DNA of 7,820 nt from Akkermansiaceae bacterium (GTDB lineage: Bacteria; Verrucomicrobiota; Verrucomicrobiia; Verrucomicrobiales; Akkermansiaceae): the NCBI GenBank assembly GCA_024233135.1, contig JACKPZ010000055.1, forward strand, positions 1 to 7,820, read 5' to 3'. Numbering within the stretch: position 1 is the stretch's first letter; each line of letters starts with the position of its first letter. Below, piece by piece: positions 1-6,790 of this stretch. The notes beneath the pieces are model-generated. The model was given only the letters and a program-made list of their open reading frames with translations, did not search any database and had not been told where the DNA came from. Both the position numbers and the translations under genes were made by a program.

Positions 1-85
1 TCCTCAGTGATTCAGTGGTTTTACATCCGCCGCCTGATTTCGAAGTCATTCATAACCAGAATGATCAATATGAGGCAGCCCTGGG
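1..85. other. Non-coding left edge with a short CACTGA direct repeat
   Basis: I see no gene in this stretch, which lies downstream of the CAP-domain gene. On the minus strand its last bases read AACCACTGAATCACTGAGGA. This contains two copies of CACTGA eight bases apart (TCAGTG at 4-9 and 12-17 on the plus strand). I see no convincing stem followed by a T-run for the gene ending at 86. Similar ACCACTGA/CACTGA strings are, from memory, common intergenic filler in environmental bacteria. The copy here is cut by the window edge, so its extent is unknown. Confidence 0.3.
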
Positions 86-745
86 CTAGAGCGTCGGCCG
101 GATTACCACGCGCTTGCGGGTGGAGGCGATGACCTTGCCCTTCGGATCGAGCAGGATCACCCGCGGCGGTTTCTTCGAAACGTTCGGGTGAGCGCTGAGA
201 AACACACAAAATCGCTCGCCGGACTTCGACAGCGCGCTGCCGATGCCGACGCACGGCTGCATCCGATAGAAATCGTATTGGCCGAAGATGTGAATCTTGT
301 GACCTTCCGAGCTCTTCCAAACCTTGACCGCATATTTGGACGAACCGGTGGTGCGGACGATCGACTCGACGTTGTTCGCCGTTTTCGCGCGCTCGTAAAT
401 GGCGGGCAGTTGGTAGCCGGCCTTGAGCACCCTTTGGTTCGGCCCGTTGCCCTTCGAGTCGATGTGGGAGAACTGGTTTTTCCGCGCCATCTCCCTGGCC
501 CGCTTGCGTGCGACCACGCACAGGATCGGGTCGAGCTTCATCTTCTCGCGTGCTTGCAGCGGGTCATTCGCAAGCAGCGTGAAAAGAGTCATCTCGTCGC
601 GACTGAGCTTGTGTTTCTTCGCCTCCGCCGGCGGGGCCATGACGAGCACGAGGGCGAGGCAAAGGCACACGAAACCCCATGGTCCGGGGCCCGCGGGCGA
701 TTTGCCGGACCTGCGGGTCGAGGCCGGTGGGGACATGGTCGTCAT
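86..745 (-). CDS. Secreted CAP/SCP-domain protein
   Basis: This encodes a 219-residue exported protein of the CAP (SCP/PR-1-like) superfamily. Residues about 23-42 are a hydrophobic signal peptide after an Arg/Lys-containing N-terminus, with a likely AEA|K cleavage after residue 42. The mature part shows the CAP pattern: a helix 'ILCVVARKRAREMARKNQFSH', His94 in 'FSHIDSKGNG', 'NQRVLKAGY', Glu127 in 'NNVESIV' (where many members have GEN), then 'VWKSSEGHK' with Glu147 and His149, and 'VGIGSALSKSGERFCVFLSAHP' as the last strands. The His/Glu set matches the usual CAP cavity residues. Cys76, Cys165 and Cys180 could form one disulfide. Bacterial CAP proteins are extracytoplasmic and mostly of unknown activity, so no enzymatic role is assigned. 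I chose the ATG at 745 because the longer reading begins with TTG at 811 and would put a hydrophilic stretch before the signal peptide. The ATG at 736 is also possible. It may be cotranscribed with recF, 91 bp upstream. Confidence 0.8.
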   Translation of the reverse strand: MTTMSPPASTRRSGKSPAGPGPWGFVCLCLALVLVMAPPAEAKKHKLSRDEMTLFTLLANDPLQAREKMKLDPILCVVARKRAREMARKNQFSHIDSKGNGPNQRVLKAGYQLPAIYERAKTANNVESIVRTTGSSKYAVKVWKSSEGHKIHIFGQYDFYRMQPCVGIGSALSKSGERFCVFLSAHPNVSKKPPRVILLDPKGKVIASTRKRVVIRPTL

Positions 746-754
746 GTCGTCAGT

Positions 755-776
755 CGGAAACGGGTGACGGTTTCCG
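755..776. repeat. 7-bp inverted repeat between recF and the CAP gene
   Basis: CGGAAAC (755-761) and GTTTCCG (770-776) are perfect inverted copies around an 8-nt loop. On the minus strand the hairpin lies about 60 nt after the recF stop and 9 nt before the chosen CAP start. No T-run follows, so it is a poor intrinsic terminator. A structure in the leader of the CAP mRNA is equally possible. Its function is unproven. Confidence 0.3.
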
Positions 777-836
777 CGCCCCACTATCGCCCGGATCGCG
801 CTGGATTCCAACCCTCGCTTTCGCGGATGTTTCCTG

Positions 837-1898
837 TCACTCCGCTCCGCATGTTCCCTCGCGCACGCGGAAACGCCGGAGTCCGCCGCAATCGGTCGTT
901 TCCTCCAGCCATGCGAGCGAGGTGGTTGTGATCCATTTCTGCGCCGCGTCCGGCAGGTGTCCCATCAGCGCGTTGCGGCGCGCGGGATCGAGCTCGCCGA
1001 AAATGTCGTCCATCAGATAGATCGGCAGTTTCCCGCCGCGCTCTTCGAGCAGTTTGCCTTGGGCGAGCTTGAGCGCGAGCGCGATCGTCCGCTGCTGCCC
1101 TTCGCTCGCGTACTCGGACGCCGGCATGCCGTGCAGCCGCAGCCCGAGGTCGTCGCGGTGCGGGCCGACGACCGCCTGCCGCAGCCGCAGCTCGCGTTCG
1201 CGCGCCTGGAGGATCGACTCGCGCAGGTCCGGCCCGCTGGCCGGCAGGTAGTGCAGCGTGAGCGGCTCGTTTTTCCCGCTGATGACGCGTTGCGCCTCGG
1301 CCGCGAGCGGCGCGAGTTCGGAAACCATGCGCGCGCGGGCTTCGACGATGACGCTTCCGTGTTCGACGAGCAGCTCCTCGTACGAGCGGATCTCCGCATC
1401 GCGCGGGCGGCCCTCCTTGAGCAGCAGATTCTTCGCCTTGAGCGCGCGGCTGTAGCGCGTCCACGCCCGGCGGTATCCGCTGTCGATCTGCACGCCGATG
1501 AAATCCAGATACCTCCGCCGCCCCTCGCCGGGGCCGCGGACGAGGTCGAGGTCCTCGTTGCCCATCCAAACGACGAGTCCACCGTCTGCGAGATACGCAC
1601 CGCGGTTCGCGCGCGGCTCGCCGTCCGCTTCCAGCTCCATCCCGTCGCGCGTCCAACGCAGCTTCCGCTCGACGCCCCACGGATCGCCCGCGATGCCGAA
1701 GCCCGGCGTGCCGAAGCGCGCCAGCGCCGGCATCCGGTGGCTGCGCGGAGATTGCAGCCGCACCAGCATGCAGATCGCCTCCAGCACCGAGGTCTTGCCC
1801 TGCGCGTTGTCGCCCGTCAGCACCGCCCCCGCCTCCGGCGCCTCGATGTCGAGGGCCGGGAAACAACGGAAGTCCATCAATCGCAGCGAGCGCAGCAC
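837..1898 (-). CDS. recF: RecF, DNA gap-repair ATPase
   Basis: RecF is an SMC/ABC-like ATPase that binds gapped DNA and, with RecO and RecR, loads RecA onto SSB-coated single strands. It is cytoplasmic. The product is 353 residues, close to the usual RecF length of about 360. In order: the N-terminal strand 'LRSLRLMDFRCF'; Walker A 'GDNAQGKTS' at about residues 29-37; the family motif 'PGEGRRRYLDF' at 123-133; the lid/arm region; 'GPHRDDL' at 245-251; the ABC signature 'YASEGQQRT' at 263-271; and Walker B with D-loop 'LPIYLMDDIFGELD' at 291-304. All catalytic motifs look intact. The start is the GTG at 1898, because the reading frame opens much further upstream but only from this codon does it resemble RecF ('xLRSLRL'). 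The ATG at 1877 would cut the first strand. It has no clear Shine-Dalgarno sequence. It is not next to dnaA, dnaN or gyrB, its classical neighbours; its upstream neighbour is a divergent gene of unknown function. Confidence 0.93.
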   Translation of the reverse strand: MLRSLRLMDFRCFPALDIEAPEAGAVLTGDNAQGKTSVLEAICMLVRLQSPRSHRMPALARFGTPGFGIAGDPWGVERKLRWTRDGMELEADGEPRANRGAYLADGGLVVWMGNEDLDLVRGPGEGRRRYLDFIGVQIDSGYRRAWTRYSRALKAKNLLLKEGRPRDAEIRSYEELLVEHGSVIVEARARMVSELAPLAAEAQRVISGKNEPLTLHYLPASGPDLRESILQARERELRLRQAVVGPHRDDLGLRLHGMPASEYASEGQQRTIALALKLAQGKLLEERGGKLPIYLMDDIFGELDPARRNALMGHLPDAAQKWITTTSLAWLEETTDCGGLRRFRVREGTCGAE

Positions 1899-1988
1899 GC
1901 CGCAGGGATAGGAGGAAACGGACGCGGTGGGAAGCGTGCCGTTGCGGCTCGGATTGACAGTCCCGTGGGAATTCGCATCTCTTCCGGC
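1899..1988. promoter_or_regulatory. Divergent intergenic region between recF and the plus-strand pair
   Basis: These 90 bases separate the starts of recF (minus) and the first paired gene (plus), so outward promoters for both are expected here. On the plus strand a perfect TTGACA occurs at 1954-1959, but 16-17 nt further on there is only a poor -10 (CATCTC or ATCTCT, about 1976-1982), and it would fire almost at the ATG. I found no convincing minus-strand -35/-10 pair. The position therefore supports a promoter region, but the exact sites are uncertain. Confidence 0.35.
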
Positions 1989-2882
1989 ATGCGATGGAAA
2001 GGCCCTGTTTGGGTGGTCGTCACCTTGTTGGCGGCGGGTGCCGGGTTCGGCGTGGGCCGGATGACGAATGGAACCGGCACGGCTGTGGCGGGAACCGCCT
2101 CCCAGGATTCCGGAAGGACATCGCAGGCCGATGGGGGACCGCTTCCTCGAAGTGAAGAGGGCCGGGTTCCCCGGACCCGCGCGCCGCGGCTGCGGAAAAG
2201 CGAGGGATTCATGATCCGCCTCAGCTTGAAGCAATGGCGCATGCTGCAGGAAGATCCCGGGCTCCTCACCATCGAGCTCGGCGCGTGTTTGAGGGGGAAA
2301 CGGAAGATCGAGGTCCCGGTGGGGGGCAAGGATGGTTTTGGTGCCGATGGCGTTATGTTCGAGTGGGTCGATGGCGGCCCGGATCTGACAAAAGCCGCGG
2401 AGTTCTTTGGATGGGATGAAGCCCGGACGGAGAAACTCGGTGCATGCATCATGCGTTATGCGGCGGGACTTCGTGAAAACGAACAAGCGAACGAACTCGT
2501 GGAATATCCTGGTGGGGGGAAGATGGTTTTCCGCTTCCCCGGAGCCGAGGGTGAAAAACGACGGATGCTGGAACAGTTGCGGGACGAGATGGCGGAGGCG
2601 ATCGGCCGGCGCGATGCGGAACGTCTCTGGGAGATTTCCGGCATCGACGAAATGTGGGGGCGGACGGAGATTCCGGTGAGCGTTTCCGTGTCGGGGGAAT
2701 ACGTTTCCGTCAAAATGGCGGATGGACGCGAATCAATTTTCACTATGAAAGATGGGCCGGATGAGATGTTCGCCGAAATTATGAAACACCACATCGGAGA
2801 GTGGGGTCGCGTTTCCCATCTGGAACACCAGATCGACTGGGACCGTCTTTTGGAGGAAGCCATCGCAAACCGTACCGAATGA
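1989..2882 (+). CDS. Membrane-anchored protein of unknown function, first of a paralogous pair
   Basis: I do not recognise this 297-residue protein. Residues 6-24 (after MRWKG) form one hydrophobic segment, either an N-terminal signal anchor or an uncleaved signal peptide. Next come a low-complexity Gly/Ser/Arg-rich linker (about 25-72) and a soluble domain with 'MIRLSLKQWRML', an acidic helix-rich middle, 'KMVFRFPGAEGEKRRMLEQL' at about 178-197 and 'ISGIDEMWG' at 216-224, then a beta-rich end. The domain is predicted to face the periplasm. The next gene is distantly similar (see there). I start at the ATG at 1989 because the frame stays open far upstream only as antisense to recF, and the hydrophobic N-terminus begins at this Met. 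A GTG at 1965 is an alternative that adds eight residues. No Shine-Dalgarno sequence is evident. The stop overlaps the next start (ATGA), so the two genes are probably cotranscribed and translationally coupled. Confidence 0.75.
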   Translation: MRWKGPVWVVVTLLAAGAGFGVGRMTNGTGTAVAGTASQDSGRTSQADGGPLPRSEEGRVPRTRAPRLRKSEGFMIRLSLKQWRMLQEDPGLLTIELGACLRGKRKIEVPVGGKDGFGADGVMFEWVDGGPDLTKAAEFFGWDEARTEKLGACIMRYAAGLRENEQANELVEYPGGGKMVFRFPGAEGEKRRMLEQLRDEMAEAIGRRDAERLWEISGIDEMWGRTEIPVSVSVSGEYVSVKMADGRESIFTMKDGPDEMFAEIMKHHIGEWGRVSHLEHQIDWDRLLEEAIANRTE

Positions 2883-3679
2883 TGAAACGACTCGCATATC
2901 TTCTGCCGGTGGCGGGTTTCTTGTGCGGGTGGATCTTGTCCCATGGAAACACCGGACCCGAGCCGGGAAGGCAGGAGTTGCCGGTTGAACCTTCGGTCGT
3001 GGAGGCCGAGCGCATTGGCTATCCGAACGAGGCCGGAGTTGAAGCCCCCGCCCGGCTCAAGGGCGACGAGGTGTGGGTGAGGCGGGACCAATTGCGGGCG
3101 ATCGCATCTGCAAGCTCGGGTTGGCGGATGCGGATGGATGACGAGGGATTCGCTTGCGTCAGTGCGCTGTCGGCGAAAGTTCCGATGTCTGTCGAAGAAA
3201 CGCAGAGATTGCGGGCCTTGTTGGAAACGGCCTCGCGCGAACGATTCGAATGGGAGCGGGCCAACGTGAAGGTGGAAATGACAGGTCCCGCCGAATGGAC
3301 ATTGCGTTTCCCCGGCGATGGCGGTGGCGCGCGGCAACAACTCCGCGCCGGCATCGAGAAGATCCTCGGCCCGGAGCGCACCCGGCAGGTGGATCTTTAC
3401 GGAAACATCGACGGGTTCTTCGGAATGAAGTGGATCGCTCCCGAGCTCCGCCACGGTGACATTCGCGTGCGTGCAAAAGTGCACAAGGCACCGGATCCCC
3501 ATCGGAGCATGCGCCTTTTCGAGAGGACCGTCCTCTCCGTCGCCATTGGCGATGCTCCGGCGCAGAGGATCCAGCTCGATGACGCGTCTCTCCAAACGGA
3601 AATCGTCATTCAGCGCATCCTTCCACTGCTCGGCGGTGAGTCCGCGGTCCGGAAAGCGGCGGCGGGCGTGAAACCGTGA
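2879..3679 (+). CDS. Membrane-anchored protein of unknown function, second of a paralogous pair
   Basis: This 266-residue product is not recognised. It starts MMKRLAYLLPVAGFLCGWIL, a short basic end followed by a hydrophobic helix (signal anchor; no clear lipobox or AxA site). A soluble region then runs from about residue 60 to the end. It shares a layout with the upstream protein: a helix 'VEETQRLRALLETASRERF', then 'EWTLRFPGDGGGARQQLRAG' at about 139-158 and 'NIDGFFG' at 176-182. These align with 'KMVFRFPGAEGEKRRMLEQL' and 'GIDEMWG' in the upstream protein with only small gaps (36 versus 33 residues between anchors). That indicates an old tandem duplication. The start is the ATG at 2879, whose last two bases begin the upstream TGA. 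A second ATG follows directly at 2882. The longer frame upstream (from 2801) is antisense-like and overlaps the first gene, so I discarded it. No terminator is seen after the stop. Confidence 0.75.
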   Translation: MMKRLAYLLPVAGFLCGWILSHGNTGPEPGRQELPVEPSVVEAERIGYPNEAGVEAPARLKGDEVWVRRDQLRAIASASSGWRMRMDDEGFACVSALSAKVPMSVEETQRLRALLETASRERFEWERANVKVEMTGPAEWTLRFPGDGGGARQQLRAGIEKILGPERTRQVDLYGNIDGFFGMKWIAPELRHGDIRVRAKVHKAPDPHRSMRLFERTVLSVAIGDAPAQRIQLDDASLQTEIVIQRILPLLGGESAVRKAAAGVKP

Positions 3680-3706
3680 GGAGCTTGCGAATCATCTGCC
3701 TCCCGA

Positions 3707-3754
3707 CTTCCTCCACATCCGAATCGATGTACTTCTGCACCTTCACACCCACGC
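3707..3754 (-). repeat. Degenerate direct copy of the recQ 3' end
   Basis: This stretch matches the last codons of recQ (4666-4727) in the same orientation. A 15-nt block CTTCCTCCACATCCG (3707-3721) equals 4666-4680. After a 17-nt deletion relative to recQ, TCGATGTA (3724-3731) equals 4700-4707, and TCTGCACCTTC (3734-3744) equals 4710-4720. CCACGC then follows in both, with a 3-nt length difference. In recQ these bases encode the end of the HRDC region ('VAKVQRYIEPF...'); here the frame is broken. It lies just beyond the end of the kinase pseudogene, so the pseudogene sits between the true recQ end and this relic. Confidence 0.75.
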
Positions 3755-3764
3755 GGAGCAAAAT

Positions 3765-4575
3765 TCAGGGACCACCGGATGGCGACGGGTCCGAAGAGGG
3801 CGTTCGGGGGCCTGTCGATATCGTCCTGACCGCTTCGAGATGATGCCCGGCGCGGAGTGTGTCTCGGATGAATTCGAGGAAACCGCCGCCCGGATGGCAG
3901 GGAATGACGTCGAATGGGATCAAGTCGTCGCCAGCACGGATGAGGTTTTTTCGTGCGCGTCGAAAACTCCGAGGTTGTCTTCGGCGCGGTAGTAAGCGCT
4001 GTCGGTGATTTTCTGAAACCCAAGATGCGCGAACCAAAGGTCGATCTCCACGGTGCGGACGGCGACAATTTCAAAGCGGGGCTGGGAGGTGACGATCGCG
4101 ATGCCGCCGCCTTCGTTGTGAGCGATCACCCCTTCAAGCTGGTTGATTCCGGGGACGAGCAGATTCTGGAGCCGGAGACGCTCGAGGTATTCCATGGGTG
4201 TCGCCTCCCAAAGATGGAAGCGCCTGGCGTCGTCGGCGGAAGAAACGAGCGCCAGTTCGATCCCCGGACTGAGTCCGAAGACTCCGTTGCGGGTGACCTT
4301 GACGACACGGTCGCCGCGGCTGAGGAGGTCGTGTTCCTGTCCGCCACGAATGAGGTGCGGGATGAATTCCGCCGGGTTCAGCAGGAGGCCCGTGAGTTCC
4401 GCCCATCTGAGGAGTTCGTTTTCCTGACAGGCGGACGGCGGCGGCCGAGATGGGTCTCCACCTGCTTCTTGAACTCCTCGGAGGTGATCGAGCGCGGCGA
4501 GGATACGATCTCGCGCATCCGCTCCTCGCTGATCAGCGGGCGGACCTCCGGAACCTGTTTCTCTGCGGCTTTCAC
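3765..4575 (-). pseudogene. Polyvalent-protein-type kinase, broken by two frameshifts
   Basis: The coding signal moves through three frames of the minus strand. Segment 1 (4575 to about 4430) reads 'EERMREIVSSPRSITSEEF' and further. Segment 2 (about 4430 to 3946) reads 'ENELLRWAELTG', 'RGGQEHDLLSRGDRVVKVT', 'TPMEYLERLRLQN', 'GIAIVTSQPRF', 'EIDLWFAHLGFQK', 'AYYRAEDNLGVFDAHEK'. Segment 3 (about 3950 to 3765) reads 'NLIRAGDDLIPFDVIPCHPG' and further. Joined, they resemble the Ser/Thr kinase domain found in phage and mobile-element polyvalent proteins and as free-standing genes: a Gly-rich loop ('RGGQEHDLL'), the VVKV lysine, a 'SQP' hinge, the 'FDAHxxN' catalytic-loop analogue and the 'PFDVIP' metal-binding Asp. 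Each shift corresponds to one lost base. The second lies in an A6 run (minus strand, 3946-3951), where -1 slippage would restore 'DAHEKNLIRAG'. The first lies in a GC-rich CGCC repeat near 4430-4440. The start is a GTG at 4575 with no Shine-Dalgarno sequence. Alternatives are sequencing error or recoding. The family call is from memory of the motif layout. Confidence 0.7.
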
Positions 4576-4640
4576 TGCCCATGATGTTACGCGTGGGTGG
4601 GGCGGCTGGCAAGATGGAGATGCGGAATCAGGCGGCGGAA

Positions 4641-4655
4641 GAACGGGCTCCGTTC
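4641..4655 (-). terminator. Possible hairpin terminator of recQ
   Basis: GAACGG (4641-4646) and CCGTTC (4650-4655) form a perfect 6-bp stem with a 3-nt loop. On the minus strand the stem begins inside the recQ stop codon and is followed by TTCC, so there is no proper T-tract. It may act as a weak terminator or as an mRNA 3' end stabiliser. Confidence 0.3.
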
Positions 4656-6780
4656 ACCTTCGCTGCTTCCTCCACATCCGGATCGTCTCCAGGAACGGCT
4701 CGATGTATCTCTGCACCTTCGCCACGCCGATGCCGGGGACCTGCAGGGCGTCGTCGGGGGATTCCGGTTGGAAGCGGGCGAGTCCTTCGAGGGCCTTGTT
4801 GGGGAGGATGATGTAGGGCGGGACGCGTTCCTGTTTCGCCATCTTGGTGCGGAGGTCGCGCAGCATCGAGTAGAGCTGGGGGTCGTGTCCGTGGTCCTTG
4901 AGGGAAACGACGGCGCCGCCGGTGTGCGGGTCCGGCCAGACAAGTTGATAGGAGCTTTCCCCGCGCATCACCTTGTCGCCGAGCGGGGTGAGGGTGACGA
5001 GCGGATACTCGCCGGGGATGGTGCAGACGAGGCCGGCATCGGCGAGGGAGCGCATGAGCGAGTTCACATATCCCGCGCCCTTGTCTGATAGAATGCCGTA
5101 GGTGCTGAGCCGGTCGAGCCGCGCGGCGAGGATCTCCTGCGATTTGCTGCCGACGAGCATCTGCACGATTTTTCCGCGGCCGAACTTCGGCTCCCAGCCG
5201 TCGCGCGTGCGGCGTGACATGCGGGCCACGCCGCTGAGCGCCTTCTTCACGACCAATTCCTCCTCGGTCGTCGGCGCGCGGGCGTCGGACGGGCCGTCGT
5301 CGCGGCAGACGTCGCAGCATCCGCAGCGGCCGGCGTTCGGCTCGCCGAAGTATTCGAGAATCCACTTCTGCCGGCACTCGCGGGCATAACACATCTCGAC
5401 CATCGCCTTGAGTTTCTCGCGGTCGCGGCGGTCTTTTTCCTCGATGGCCGCCTCGTCGAGTTCGAGTTGGCGGGCGAGCACATCGGGCTTGAGCAAACGC
5501 GTGCCGCGCATCCGCCGGCCGGGGATGTCGAATCGTTCGATCCAGCCACCACGGGCCAGCATGGTGAGCGCGCTGCCGACGGACATCGCGTTTTTCACAT
5601 CCGCCCCTTCCGCGATCTCGTCGAGCGTGCGGTGCACCTCGAACTCCTTGTCCGCCTCGTTGAGCAAATACTGATAGATCGAGCGGATCGTCGCTGCGCT
5701 CGGGTTCGCGCCCTCGATGAAGAACTCCTGCGTTCGCGTGTCCGCGTAATTGAAAAGCAGCTCGCAGACGGACGCCTCGCCATCGCGCCCGGCGCGGCCG
5801 GCCTCCTGATAGTAGGCCTCGATGCTTCCCGGAACCTCGTAGTGGATCACGAATCGCACGTCCGGCCGGTCGATGCCCATGCCGAACGCGTTGGTCGCCA
5901 CCGCCACGTCCGCTTCGCGGCGGATGAAGACGTTCTGGGCGCGCTCGCGTTCGTCGTCGCTCATGCCGCCGTGATAGGCCACGCATTTCACTCCCCAACT
6001 CGCCAGAGTTTCGGAAACGGCCTCCACCTTCTTGCGCGTGGCGCAATAGACGATGCCGGTCTTGTGCGCGGCGACCACCGAGCGCATCCGCTCGTCCTTG
6101 TGCGCCGCCTTGTCCACCGCGGTGATGCCGAGCGAGAGGTTCGGCCGCGAGAAACCGCTCACACGCTCGAACGGCTCGCGCAGTTTCAGCACTTGCGAAA
6201 TGTCTTCGCGGACGATCGGCGTCGCCGTCGCCGTCAGCGCCACGCATTGCGGGTGGCCGATCGTTTCCAACGCCCGTCCCAGCCGCAGGTAGTCCGGGCG
6301 GAAATCATGCCCCCACTGGCTGAGGCAGTGCGCCTCGTCCACCGCGAACAGCGAGATCTCCACGCCCTTGAGCGCGTTCAGGAAGCTTTCCGCGCGGAAC
6401 CGCTCCGGCGCCACATAGACCAACTTGTAGCGGCCCTCGCGCATGCCATCGAGGCGCTCCTTTTGCTCGGGCCAGCTCAGCGTCGAGTTGATCACGCAGG
6501 CCTCGATGCCGCGGGCGACGAGCGCGTCCACCTGGTCCTTCATCAACGCGATGAGCGGCGAAATCACGAGCGTCACTCCGCCGAAACACAGCGCCGGGAT
6601 CTGGAAACACAGCGACTTTCCGCCTCCCGTGGGCATCACCACGAGGCCATCGCGCCCGGCGACGATCTCCGAGATCACCTCCTCCTGCCCGTCGAGAAAC
6701 CCGGAGAAGCCGAAGTGCTCCTCCAGCGCCTGATGAGGCGTGCGGACGAGTTTCTTCGGTTCTGCGGAAACACGGGACAT
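4654..6780 (-). CDS. recQ: ATP-dependent DNA helicase RecQ
   Basis: RecQ is a 3'-to-5' superfamily 2 helicase that unwinds gapped and forked DNA for the RecFOR repair pathway. The product has 708 residues, somewhat longer than the roughly 600 of E. coli RecQ. Visible in order: motif 0 'FGFSGFLDGQEEVI' (about 23-36); Walker A 'MPTGGGKSLCFQIP' (49-62, Lys55); 'VISPLIALMKDQV' (72-84); DEAH with the RecQ aromatic loop 'DEAHCLSQWGHDFRPDY' (148-164); 'ALTATAT' (181-187); 'IVYCATRKK' (243-251); 'VAVATNAFGMGIDRPDVRF' (292-310); 'YYQEAGRAGRDG' with the arginine finger (323-334). A zinc site follows, Cys469-x16-Cys486-x2-Cys489-x2-Cys492, exactly the E. coli spacing. Then come an RQC winged helix (about 500-620) and a C-terminal HRDC domain (about 630-700) ending in the helix-hairpin 'VPGIGVAKVQRYIEPF'. 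It starts at ATG 6780; there is no Shine-Dalgarno sequence. A copy of its last codons occurs at 3707-3754. Confidence 0.96.
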   Translation of the reverse strand: MSRVSAEPKKLVRTPHQALEEHFGFSGFLDGQEEVISEIVAGRDGLVVMPTGGGKSLCFQIPALCFGGVTLVISPLIALMKDQVDALVARGIEACVINSTLSWPEQKERLDGMREGRYKLVYVAPERFRAESFLNALKGVEISLFAVDEAHCLSQWGHDFRPDYLRLGRALETIGHPQCVALTATATPIVREDISQVLKLREPFERVSGFSRPNLSLGITAVDKAAHKDERMRSVVAAHKTGIVYCATRKKVEAVSETLASWGVKCVAYHGGMSDDERERAQNVFIRREADVAVATNAFGMGIDRPDVRFVIHYEVPGSIEAYYQEAGRAGRDGEASVCELLFNYADTRTQEFFIEGANPSAATIRSIYQYLLNEADKEFEVHRTLDEIAEGADVKNAMSVGSALTMLARGGWIERFDIPGRRMRGTRLLKPDVLARQLELDEAAIEEKDRRDREKLKAMVEMCYARECRQKWILEYFGEPNAGRCGCCDVCRDDGPSDARAPTTEEELVVKKALSGVARMSRRTRDGWEPKFGRGKIVQMLVGSKSQEILAARLDRLSTYGILSDKGAGYVNSLMRSLADAGLVCTIPGEYPLVTLTPLGDKVMRGESSYQLVWPDPHTGGAVVSLKDHGHDPQLYSMLRDLRTKMAKQERVPPYIILPNKALEGLARFQPESPDDALQVPGIGVAKVQRYIEPFLETIRMWRKQRR
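4666..4727 (-). repeat. recQ 3'-end copy of the direct repeat
   Basis: This is the intact partner of the degenerate repeat at 3707-3754. It lies in the coding sequence for the last residues of the RecQ HRDC region. The starts of the two copies are 959 bp apart, in the same orientation, with the broken kinase gene between them. Confidence 0.7.
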
Positions 6781-6790
6781 CGCTTGCGCG

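Noticed and set aside
1910..1915. AGGAGG on the plus strand as a ribosome binding site
   Set aside because: No start codon lies at a usable distance; the nearest plausible start is about 50-75 nt away.
1954..1982. TTGACA as a confident promoter of the plus-strand pair
   Set aside because: The -35 is perfect, but no acceptable -10 follows at 16-18 nt. It is kept only as part of the general divergent promoter region.
957..1988. Long plus-strand frame upstream of the first paired gene
   Set aside because: It is the mirror of the recF coding sequence (Arg/Ala/Pro-rich, low complexity). Open antisense frames are expected in GC-rich DNA.
1899..2486. Long minus-strand frame continuing upstream of recF
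   Set aside because: It is antisense to the plus-strand pair member, shows no RecF-like or other recognisable sequence, and the RecF homology begins at the GTG at 1898.
3953..4816. Plus-strand 287-codon frame across the kinase relic and the recQ end
   Set aside because: It is antisense to sequence with clear kinase and RecQ motifs and has no recognisable domain of its own.
4628..6247. Minus-strand 539-codon frame inside recQ
   Set aside because: It is extremely Arg/Ala-rich and lies fully within the RecQ frame, which carries all the helicase motifs.
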